Shown here one piece after another: positions 38,804 to 48,267 of a stretch of 64,000 nucleotides of DNA (the stretch's first letter is position 1; each line of letters starts with the position of its first letter). The position numbers and the translations under genes were made by a program. This stretch comes from Cyathus striatus. Its lineage: Eukaryota > Basidiomycota > Agaricomycetes > Agaricales > Nidulariaceae. The stretch covers positions 3,472,001 through 3,536,000 of the forward strand of contig JAOVFP010000013.1 of NCBI GenBank assembly GCA_025738555.1, in the 5' to 3' direction. Under the pieces are notes generated by a model. It made no database searches, had not been told where the DNA came from, and worked only from the letters and a program-made list of their open reading frames with translations.

Positions 38804-39157
38804 ATGACGCGCACGAACTTTACGAACGCTGCCTCAAATCTACCTCCTGTCGCCTCATACACGCACGAACACCAAAACGTAAACGCAAACCCACGACCTG
38901 CAACGATCAGTACCTGTAACGACCAGAACACCTCATCCGTCCGAACGCACTCTCTTCACTCTTCCGCAGGAAGTGATATCGGCGAAACGGGCTGCAGCCG
39001 CCGCCTTTCGAGTGATGTATCAGTATTCCCAACTGAGGGATACCCGACGAGGAGGACGCTACACCGCAAACGACGCTCTAATGACCTTCGCTACGATTTC
39101 TTGACCCATGCATCCGATGTAGAGAGAAACACGCCGCAGCCGACTTTGGGCAGTTGA
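38804..39157 (+). CDS. Small hypothetical protein (117 aa)
   Basis: Single open frame from ATG 38804 to TGA 39157, preceded by a TATA-like box and a pyrimidine-rich leader. The protein is polar, rich in Thr, Ser, Asn and Arg (start MTRTNFTNAASNLPPVAS, basic patch RRTLHRKRRSN), with no signal peptide, membrane segment or known domain. It carries no CaaX end, so it is not a pheromone precursor. It could be an orphan gene or a chance ORF in a promoter region. Confidence 0.35.
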   Translation: MTRTNFTNAASNLPPVASYTHEHQNVNANPRPATISTCNDQNTSSVRTHSLHSSAGSDIGETGCSRRLSSDVSVFPTEGYPTRRTLHRKRRSNDLRYDFLTHASDVERNTPQPTLGS

Positions 39158-39674
39158 GCACAGACCGATTGCTTTCCCAACTATTTATTCTGTAAGCCGC
39201 ATTGAATCATGATTAGTGATTCGCTGGTGGCTGACATCATTCATTCCAAGGCTTTTATATTAAATGGACTTTGCACACGATAGTTGCACGATTAACTACT
39301 GTTCTACACCGGGCTTTGTGCTATTGAGAGCACTACTGTACCATATTTCGTTTGTATCAACAACCCCCTATTGTGTTGGGGTAAAGCTATTCATTAAATA
39401 CGAAACTGTAGCTATACGCATGTGCTATATCATCTCCTTTTGTATCCTAAATGGCATGAGTATATGAGTATATGCCATCATGAACACTCCCTTTCCAAGC
39501 ACGACGTGTAGAGACCGCAAATGAGATGTCAATAGGAGAAATGTAGCGTAATCGCAAACGGTCGGCTTTATTGTTAATGGTACAAAACGGGCCAAGTAGG
39601 TAGTTTACCTTTTATAAACATTCATTGTCCTCTGAAATCGTCTCACCACCGCCTCAAAAACTTCCAGCACAGGT
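39158..39674. other. Intergenic region
   Basis: 3' flank of the small ORF and 3' end of the minus-strand GH43 gene. No feature was recognised. Confidence 0.4.
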
Positions 39675-41381
39675 TCACTTCGGTTCAGGAACATTGTCTG
39701 ATAACGCACGAGGGGAACCAAGGTTGGGCGTTCCATCGCTATGCCAGCCAACCCTGATAAAAATGTTAGCTGAACTCGTCCGTGTTATCGAGTACGAAAC
39801 TTACTGCTGGACCATAGTGTATCGATTGCCGTCGCAAGTCCCCGGAGATGTCGAAGAAGCATGGTATACCTAGGAGGATGAGACCACGTTCTCCACTACT
39901 CTGAGATATGCCCTACCATATGGATTTCATTTCCAGAAGGACTGAGGAAGAAACCATTATGGCCAGGCTATAAAAATTAGAAGCGATCACATCCATTAGT
40001 CCGAAAGGAAGAAGAGACCAAAATACCTCGTAATTTCTATTTGCGTTTCTTAGTCAAACATTCAAGTCCGATACAATGGTTAAACACATACCCATTAGCT
40101 GAGACAAAGATTGCATTGGGGTATTTGGTCCAAGAGCTTGCGCTGAGAGGATTGGATCCTGTAAGCTCCAGTCTGCCAAGAGTATAGCCAGTCCCAGCAC
40201 AGTTGGAAGCTGAGAATACTAGGAATGTTCGTCCGTCGTGATAGAGCAAAGCTGTAGCCGCCACGCTGAGTGAGCTCCCAAGTCCTTCGGTTACCTAGTT
40301 GACAAATGCACGTACCAGGTCCTTCATTGACATTAGCTCCGACCTTCTCCCAGGAGTAAGTTGGTGTGGATATTTTGACAGCATCGCCAACAGTCGTTGC
40401 ACTGTTCATTTGACTAGGGAGAATTATATTAATTTAAAGCAAACGCTTAGCAAGATGGAACTTGAACCTACGCAGCATAAAGGCATTGATCTAGATGTCG
40501 AATTCAGCCTGCGCTACCGTCCCTCATGTATAAAAAGACAACATACTGTCTCCGTCCCAGCTGGAATATACGAGATACCTGGTCGATCCCAAAACCATGA
40601 CTGTAGCATCAATCGACCAAACATCTCGATTTGGAATGGTAATTCGTGCTATCAAAACCATTAGTCTTGTGAGTCGGATACAAATGCTGAACTTACAGGC
40701 ATAACTCCATGTCGACTCCCAGATCGTGGTAGCTGAGCCTTTTAGTGCGTGGATTCTCTGGTTATCAAAAGTACCGCTTGTCCCGGCTGAGTAGTAACTG
40801 GATCGCATATGAAGACTATCATATGCTACAGAAGCGTTAAGTACTTACATATACCAGGCTCCCTCGGTGGGCTGCCTAATAAATACGTCGTAAGTGACAA
40901 ACAGTAATATAAAATGGTAATCGAACTCGCCAGTGAATTTCAGGAGCCCCTGTTCAGAAGAATGTATGAGTGAAACAGCACCAAGCCCGAAAATCATGAA
41001 GACGCGTACAAACGTTGCAGCACCTGGACGACGTGCTGTCAGTCCAGACAACTTTAGGGGATGCGGTTTTGAGCCCTCCAATGGTAGTAGCACGAGTTAT
41101 CTGAATGTTCGTCCAAGTCGTCGTCGTTAAATCTGAGCAATGAGTTACCGTAAGTTCAGTGGACAAGTTGATAATAGCAATAAATATTCTTACAATAATA
41201 TCCTTCATGGAAAACCTAAGGCATTGCAAAAATGTGAAGATTCGGTGACAAAAATCATTCGATTACATACAATAAAAGGATCAGAGCCATCTGTCGCCTT
41301 AATAGGATTCTGAAACCCAAAGACTAAAAAAAAATGGAAACACAGAAATAATAAGATGTAAAGCGGCTTAAACATGGTCAT
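39675..41381 (-). CDS. Secreted glycoside hydrolase family 43 (arabinofuranosidase/xylosidase type)
   Basis: Fourteen exons: 41381-41271, 41215-41194, 41132-41010, 40949-40931, 40875-40849, 40797-40697, 40648-40547, 40490-40472, 40413-40312, 40265-40092, 40036-40027, 39967-39917, 39869-39805, 39753-39675; 334 aa. It probably removes arabinose or xylose from plant cell-wall polysaccharides. Seen: a hydrophobic leader (MFKPLYILLFLCFHFFLVFG) as signal peptide; NPIKATDGSDPFIV, with the Asp that acts as catalytic base; CNVWAPEIHW and GAWYIYYSAGTSGT; NRDVWSIDATVM, with the pKa-tuning Asp; and NVNEGPGT, with the acid Glu. The NYE-PGHNGFF junction is built from a 10-nt exon, and further exons are 19, 19, 22 and 27 nt. 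The intron at 40930-40876 needs a GC donor. Every border follows the conserved family sequence, so the model is well constrained. Exact substrate is unknown. Confidence 0.9.
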
Positions 41382-42202
41382 GTCTCCATAAAAAATTCCA
41401 ACCATGGAGATTTTATACGTACAGCATTTCGTGCGGACCGCCTGGATAAATATTGACTCCATGGATACACTGTTGCAACGGACCGCAGGGGTATGTACAC
41501 CTGAGTATAGACAATTCCACATGCGAGACGTTCACCTGTGCACGAAAAAAGGGACCACCTGCCGCGTATCGGAGAAAGTGGCGCGTCATGCATAATACAA
41601 ATAAGAACCATTGTTCATGGTTTTCATGATACTAACCGCTGGTTGACTACAGATCAATACCATGTATCATGGGATATTCAGCTCGAAGTAAAGCATCCGA
41701 GAGCAACCGCCATCTGAATGGCATTTTTGCTGTGGAATGCGGTATATCGTCGGATATTTTTTGTAAAAATTGGCAATATGGCCTTATGATCGATGGCAGA
41801 CACCCGTAGCGGACCGTTTTGTCTGCACTGAGTATTGTGTTGGTAGAGACTGTGGTTCGGATATACAGGAAGAAAATAAGCTGGGTTTCAGGATCTTGTG
41901 ATTTATGAAGATTTTCTATGAAAAGACTCTGAAAAGTGGGATATAAGCGATGCTTAGAGTGTGCTTATGAGCAAGAGAAGTACAGTCAAATATGTCATAT
42001 GAATCATATCTATTCTGGTATGCCGGTTTAAACTTACACATGCAAAGTACACCGTAAATGATCATGCTCGGCCAACCAAGAGCTTAGTTAATAAGTAAAG
42101 AAAAAGGCATCTTCTCCCAATCAAAAGGACGACGGCATCTTCAAACAGGAAAAGTAACCGATCAGCTCTGCGCATCTAATTCGCAGGGAATTAATGCATA
42201 CC
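41382..42202. other. Intergenic: GH43 promoter and MRJP gene 3' flank
   Basis: AT-rich spacer of about 820 bp between two minus-strand secreted-protein genes. Short ORFs are unsupported. No repeat or RNA gene was seen. Confidence 0.45.
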
Positions 42203-43725
42203 TTAGATTAGCTTAATCTTTCCTCCATTGCTCTTAGACCGTACAAGGCCAAATGGTTTTACTCTCTTATCGGTGCCATTCTGAAATATGGGTGAAAGCC
42301 AAAGTTGATTCAATGTAGCATATATGTAACCATCATCTGCGACACTTTGCAAGGGTTGTCATCAAACACTGTCATAAAACATGAACTTTTAGTTTTCCTA
42401 CCTTAGGGTGTCAGGCCACGCCATCATTGGAGACCGAAGGAAAGGCAAAACGGTACCTGTCTTTGGGTCATAAATATTAATGGCGCCTTGCTCTTGATTG
42501 GTTAGATAGATATTTCCGGAGGTGTCAGATTCGAGTCCATCTGGTTGACCACCAGTCTTGAGATGGAGCGCGTTCAGATCCAATATAAAGTCGACGAGAA
42601 TTAAACTTACCTCTCCAAGATATTGGATACTATTTTGAGCCCGCATGGCAGCAAACATATCATCCGCAGGATTGACACGTAAAACAGCAGTGTCGATACG
42701 GAACAAGCTACGGCCGGCGAGTGGCGTCAAATAGAGGAAGGCACCATCTGGGCTGAGAGCGATTCCTTTTTACAAGGTGGTTAAGTCCTCGGTTAATATG
42801 AAGTAAGACTAGAATACCGACCATCACTTCCTGTCTTGTCATGAGAATAACATGACAACATTCGATAGGTAGGTATGCCAAAGAATGATGGAAGATGACC
42901 AGACTGCGGAACAGTGCTATGATGCTGACTAAGATGTCTCCATGACTTTCCCGTTCCGAGATCGACAACGATAATACCATACGATCCTTGCAAAAATAAT
43001 TAGGATATATGTGATTAACGTTGCAGTGATATGCATACCGCTATCGGAGATATAAGCAATGCCTTGTCCAGACTGTGTAAGTTCTGGTCTGAGGTCAAAA
43101 CGGACGTCGTTGAGATACCCATCCGCCGGAAGTGTGGATTCAGGAAATGTGATTATACTGAAGGGTGTCGTCGCATTGCTCTTAAGATCGAAGCCGACAA
43201 GCTTGGGACCACCTTCAACTGCAAGCAGCTGAGTACCGTTGATAACAGGGCGTCCGCTATCTAATGCCCAAAGTCGCTCTTTCGCATCAACAATAACCGA
43301 CTGCACATTAATGAAGTGACGAGAGTCGTTTGAAGCCACCAGCACGCCTCCAGACATGTGGGAAAGCCCCATCGGAGGTGTATTGAATTCTTGGCTTGGG
43401 AATGGGACTTCGTCGGTTGCGCTGACGAGCTCCCCCACCGTCATAGGACTTTCCGAAAGAACTCCACTGTGAAGTGAAATTAGACTGAAGGCCATGGGCA
43501 ATATGCGCCTAGGAATGCCTACCGATTATAGCTCACAAATATGCGTCCGGATGCGCTCACAGTTACACCGATGGGAGCATCACCATGGAAAAGATGTACG
43601 ACTTCAATAGGTTGGCCAAAAGTGCCATTGTCGATGAAGCCCGGCTTCCCAGAAAGAGGGGTCAAAGACAATGTTCGGGCAAGAACAGAAAGGTTTAAAA
43701 CGCAGTAGGCTAGCTGAAAGAGCAT
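42203..43725 (-). CDS. Secreted MRJP/yellow-family beta-propeller protein
   Basis: Exons 43725-43523, 43466-43039, 42986-42822, 42765-42611, 42556-42402, 42344-42203; 415 aa, all in frame. Starts with MLFQLAYCVLNLSVLART, a likely signal peptide. The repeated blades match the major royal jelly protein / yellow family: VTVSASGRIFVSYNRG, VIVDAKERLWALDSG, YLNDVRFD, QGIAYISDSGSYGIIVVDL, GIALSPDGAFLYLTPLAGR, GGQPDGLESDTSGNIYLTN, and the last blade VADDGYIYATLNQLW. Insect members include dopachrome-converting enzyme; fungal members are mostly uncharacterised secreted proteins, sometimes called SMP-30-like. The substrate is unknown. It lies 821 bp downstream of, and on the same strand as, the GH43 gene. 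Confidence 0.88.
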
Positions 43726-44422
43726 TGGATTGTTGTTGGGTTGTTACTGAACAGAGCTCATGTCTTCGCATTTTATAGCAAAGAGGTAATATGGTATGCA
43801 AAAAGAAAGTCCTGGAAGATGTAATAAGAATAGGCAACGTCGTCATCATCATCTTCTTCCGGAGACGAGCAGATAAGCCCAACAGAACTTCCTGGACATT
43901 CCAAGCAGGTATCGTAAGCTACTATGAAGCAATCACGAATCTAATCTCTCGTATGAATTGCTTCATTGGGCTCTTGTCGAGGAAAATGCGTGCCGGAGAA
44001 GGCTCCTCCGGAAAAGCCGATTGGCGGGGCGATGAACATGAAAATTCTGAAGTTCTAAGGTAATCCACATCGCAAATCCGAGAGGTACGAGAGCATGCGG
44101 TTTCAGTTTGCTCGAGGACACGACGCAAGGTGAGGTATATCCGAAGACCATCGGACATGACTGAGATAGAATGGATGTCGAGAATCAAGATGAAAAGTGC
44201 TTAACTTGTCTTGCTAGCACGCGTGACCGTTGCGCGCATCATTTATTTTTAACATAATTGCCCACCAATTATTATTATTTCTTCATGCCATATGCACATG
44301 CGCCTACAAAGACCTACATTTGACTTACATGCACTCGCATTCCAGGTGTTTCACAGTGAGAGCTATTTAATGCTCCTTCCAAGTTATTCCAGAATGCAAT
44401 CCAAAATTATATTGTAAGTATG
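43726..44422. other. Intergenic: MRJP promoter and S10m 3' flank
   Basis: About 700 bp. Short ORFs on both strands have no support. No structured RNA or repeat was recognised. Confidence 0.45.
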
Positions 44423-45661
44423 TTAGTTAGGAGATGCCGGAGTCTCCTTCGCTGCTTTAGGAGGGGTGGCAAGTTCTTCCTGAGCAATCGCATCGCCCAA
44501 ACTCCTAATCTTCTCTGAACTGACAGTCGCATCATCTCCCATCTCCACATGTTGTAACCGTGTCCTGCCGATTCCAACCTCAACATGTACCCACTTCACA
44601 ACCCTCATACCAACACCGCCTATGCGGCGCTTTCGCAGGTATTGTGCCCACCGTTCAACTACCTCAGGATCTGCATCCCAGGCTTTTATGGCCCGTTTAT
44701 GCACACGTCTCTCGAAATTCTCCTGCGATTTCTTGTGGATAAAAGGGCTGCGAAGAACTGTCCAGAGCGAACGCTGTGTAGGAAGGGAAATTACTCCAGA
44801 TGTCGGTATCCCTAAATAGGCAGCCGCGTGCAAGGCGACATGGGTAAAGAGTGTAAGAAGGTGAGGGAAGTGGGAGCGGAAATGAATAATGGCAACGGGA
44901 ATGCCATGCGTCTTCGGATGGGAATAGGCCGGATGCAGGGAGCGACCATGTACGAGCATTGCATGGTATTCTTCTTCGGTTTGAGGCTCGTACTCTGGGG
45001 AAAGAGGCAATTCCTTAGGATTGAAGCGACTGTGTGGTGACCATGGCCTAAAATCATGAGTTAAGAAACGTCCAAGAGACAAGTGAACAATTTACTTCTC
45101 GGGGGATCCAAGTGCATTAGCACTTTCATCTGTCGCGCTTGGAGATACTTTAAGTTGCAGTCGCGTGTAGCATAAACAGAAGAAAGCGCACCTCGACTGT
45201 CCCACCTCAGCATTCTCCGTCGACTGTTTAGGCTTTTCTGCGGATGCTTCGGCTATCCCAGAATTTGGAGTTGCAGCGCTGAGAAATATTTAGTTATAGA
45301 CATGGTATGAGTGGAAGGAAGTGGACCTCAGCGGGCCTTCACTCTGTGGAGCCCTTTTAGCTGTCCTAGCTCTTCATCAGGATATGAGGCAGGACATTCT
45401 AACAATTTATGAGCATACCGTGCTTCTTTCTTCGGAGTGTGCTGCGCAGGGGCAGTCTTTGGTGCGATTGGAGTAGGCGGGGTATACTTAGGCTTTTTCA
45501 CCTCTGACGTAGAAGTGGCAGCTCTAGATGGTAGTTAAGAATGGGGGATGTACAGCGAGGAGAATGGCTACACACTTGGGGACATCGCTTTTGAAGCGTC
45601 TGCATCGAGTGAGCCCGGGTGCATATGCACGCGACGTGCGGGCAATGGCGAGTCGGAACAT
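44423..45661 (-). CDS. RSM10: Mitochondrial small-subunit ribosomal protein S10 (uS10m)
   Basis: Exons 45661-45576, 45523-45419, 45365-45327, 45278-45192, 45137-45096, 45047-44423; 327 aa. The N-terminus MFRLAIARTSRAYAPG with CRRFKS is an Arg-rich mitochondrial targeting peptide. A long Pro/Ala/Lys-rich linker follows, spread over the small exons. The S10 fold lies at about 165-265: VAIIHFRSHFPHLLTLF, ISLPTQRSLWTVLRSPFIHKK and QENFERRVHKRAIKAWD, which match the S10 signature. It builds the head of the mitoribosomal small subunit. The exon 4-5 junction is the least certain: skipping the 45191-45138 intron also keeps frame and adds about 18 Cys/Phe-rich residues. Confidence 0.9.
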
Positions 45662-45908
45662 GTCCTAGGACGAAGAAAGTTGACCGTCGTCAAATTCATC
45701 CCGCTCACCCAGAAAACAAAACATTTCTCACGGTCCTATCCCGGTCCGGAACAATTCAATACTCTATTTGAACGGAATTACAGCTTTGCTACAAGTTACA
45801 ACGTATCTATGTCTTGTCCTTACTTTGGGATTCAATGAAGGTATGCATAGTCGGGAGGTCTGCTTAGTAGAGCAACTGACCTATTATACATCATCCATTC
45901 ATCGTAGC

Positions 45909-46358
45909 TCATGCAGTCTGCCCGATAATATACTGTCGTATGAGCGACATGATTTCCCGCTTAATCGAAAGCGGAATCTCAGAAGCAACTGGGAGTACAT
46001 CAATACCATATGTGTCAAAGTCATGCAGTGTGTGCTTACTCTTTGAAGTGGTCTCTTCAAAGAGTTGTTGAAAAGAGAGCGGCTCCATCACTCGGGCCTT
46101 CTCTAGTTCAACCATTAGATAGGAAAATCTAATAGAAATTCACTATACCTTTGCTTCCATCCTTTACCTCGTCCAGCCAGCCATTTTCGTTTAACTTGGC
46201 CGTAAGGATAGACTGGATGCTAATATAAGAATACAGGTACCGCAATTGAAACCTAGGTTAGTTGCTGATAGAATGAGTACTTACTGATCCCATTCCCCAC
46301 TTTCCATCATTCTCCGTCGAACCTGCGCATAGAGCACTTCGACGTCTGCAGCTGGCAT
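45909..46358 (-). CDS. SUS1: SUS1/ENY2, SAGA deubiquitinase and TREX-2 subunit
   Basis: Exons 46358-46285, 46219-46149, 46102-46040, 45988-45909; 95 aa, the usual size. A small all-helical protein shared by the SAGA deubiquitinase module and the TREX-2 mRNA export complex at the nuclear pore. Seen: MESGEWD, then HIQSILTAKLNENGWLDEV (the central helix), SFQQLFEETTSK, and the final helix SIKREIMSLIRQYIIG. Phase is kept over all three short introns (65, 46 and 51 nt). The exon-1/2 border was chosen to match the family; a closer AG would insert extra residues. The start codon is 155 bp from the divergent Mago gene. SUS1 of budding yeast is also intron-rich, with regulated splicing. Confidence 0.92.
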
Positions 46359-46513
46359 TCTGAATACCGCCGCGTCGGTTTGGCGTCGGTATTCAATTTC
46401 TTGAATCTTGTGATTACAAATACATTTTCGGAGATGTTAAATTTCACAGTCCGACGGCCGTTCCAACCTTGCAACAGCTGGTCAACCCCGTTTCGTCAGT
46501 CATCCTCTTCATC
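46359..46513. promoter_or_regulatory. Shared bidirectional promoter of SUS1 and Mago nashi
   Basis: Only 155 bp separate the two start codons, so both core promoters and 5' UTRs must lie here. No clear TATA box was seen. Confidence 0.6.
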
Positions 46514-47297
46514 ATGAGCAACCTCGACAAAGATCCTTTTTACCTCAGGTTAGTGATGTTTGGATGTATATGTATCGCGTTTCGATTGCTAACCTGTTCT
46601 CATAGATACTAGTATGTGTGTGTCCCGTATGGGTTTGACGACTTTTAACATATCTTTCCCTCCTTCAGCACTGGTCACTCTGGCAAGCACGGCCACGAGT
46701 TCCTGGAGTTCGAGTATTCTCATGGGCGTCTAAGATACGCAAACAACTCAAACTATCGTAATGACTCTCTTATTCGCAAAGAGAGTGCGTATTTTGCTTG
46801 ATGTTCAACTTTAATTGCAGTACTGAAAAAGCGCATCTACAGTGTGGGTGGGACCTCTTGTGGTGAAGGAGTTGAAGCGGATAGTGGAAGCGAGCGAGAT
46901 AACAAAGTTAGTATTCATGTTTCATTTTGCCTCGGGACGTTTTTATCAACTTGAACACACACTGCAGAGAAGACGACACAAACTGGCCAAAGAAAAATAT
47001 TGTCGGAAAGCAAGAGCTTGAGATTCGCGTTGGGAATGACCATATTGCGTTTGAAGTGAGTAATGATAGCTTTTCGGCCTATTTTCTCTACTGACAGCCT
47101 TCTGCAGACTGCTAAGATTGGTTCGCTGGTTGATATCCAGGACAGTGAAGATCCGGAAGGACTCCGTGTCTTCTACTACCTCGTGCAGGATCTCAAGGTG
47201 AGGGTTTCTCTTGTTATATAATGAAGTGGCTAACATCGCGCTACAGTGTCTCATCTTTTCATTGATCTCGCTTCACTTCAAGATTAAGCCCATCTAG
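46514..47297 (+). CDS. MAGO: Mago nashi (exon junction complex core)
   Basis: Exons 46514-46548, 46606-46611, 46669-46784, 46843-46906, 46968-47055, 47108-47197, 47247-47297; 149 aa. Forms the Mago-Y14 heterodimer that locks eIF4A3 onto spliced mRNA. The sequence is close to animal Mago: [94 protein letters not shown] and HFKIKPI at the end. Exon 2 is a 6-nt microexon (ATACTA) that completes the conserved Arg-Tyr-Tyr; without it the Tyr pair is lost. The introns on either side are both 57 nt. Divergent from SUS1. Confidence 0.96.
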
Positions 47298-48267
47298 TGA
47301 CTCTATACATTAGCATTAGTGGATAATGGACTATACTTTGAAGTTGGATAACTTGCATAATGTACGCCATTGTGACGATGTGTGCTCGTTTTGCTTGCTT
47401 TCCCCGTCTTCTTTCTTGATTGTTCACATTATTGTTTTCGCTTGATGAATAGTTTTATCGCGCGACTACATTTGTCAAGAAAACCCGTGTGTACTCGGAT
47501 TAGGTGAGTCATACGGGGTACATGTTATTTTCCAATTCCTGACTGCGTTCGTTTTTAGCAGTGAATATATTTAATTGGTATTCAGACTACTATCGTGTAT
47601 CACCCCAATCCGCACTTGCTATGTGAACTACACCCTGCTTCTTTGTGGTCTGAATATTTCGACGCCGTGATGCAACCGCAACTAAGTAGTTTCTCTTATC
47701 TCACATACCAATATAAACCACAATTTAAGACTTTTAATATTGTTGGTTATGGCATAGGTACACGTGCAAGGATATTGCCAGGAGGGGTACGCCTGTAGCA
47801 TCCATTGTATTCTCTGATCCATATGTTCAGTGTCTTGTAACGTGTCGCACCGAATTTAAATGGGTATATTTATTTGCGCTTAATATGAGGTCCTAGTAGA
47901 AACTTGTACAATTGTAACATGTTGAGTCGCATTGTCAGTTTGGTTAAAATTTGGTAGTAGAAGCTTCGAAGTATGCGACTGAACAGTGAACGCGCGCTTC
48001 AACAGCACGGTCACGTGATACCGCGTTTGCGTTCAACATGTACAAGTCGATGATTGCATTTGCGGGCTTGGCAAACTGCACTGAGGTGCGCTTACCGTCC
48101 GCATTTTCTGAGCCAGCGGCATCCAAGTTCCTCTACTTGTTATTAGCTACGGAAGGACATTACTTGGAATTTGGTTCGTAGTCCGTCCGTTTGAGTCGAC
48201 TCAAAATGATTTATCTTTGTGCATTATCTTAGAACTTGAATATCGTCAGGTTCCGTCCAATCCACCC
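47298..48267. other. Intergenic: Mago 3' flank and promoter of the PACT-domain gene
   Basis: About 970 bp. Contains an E-box-like CACGTG palindrome at 48012-48017, about 250 bp before the next start codon. Short ORFs on both strands are unsupported. No RNA gene or repeat was recognised. Confidence 0.45.

Noticed and set aside
43031..43264. Plus-strand ORF of 77 codons
   Set aside because: Antisense to the MRJP-like gene exons.
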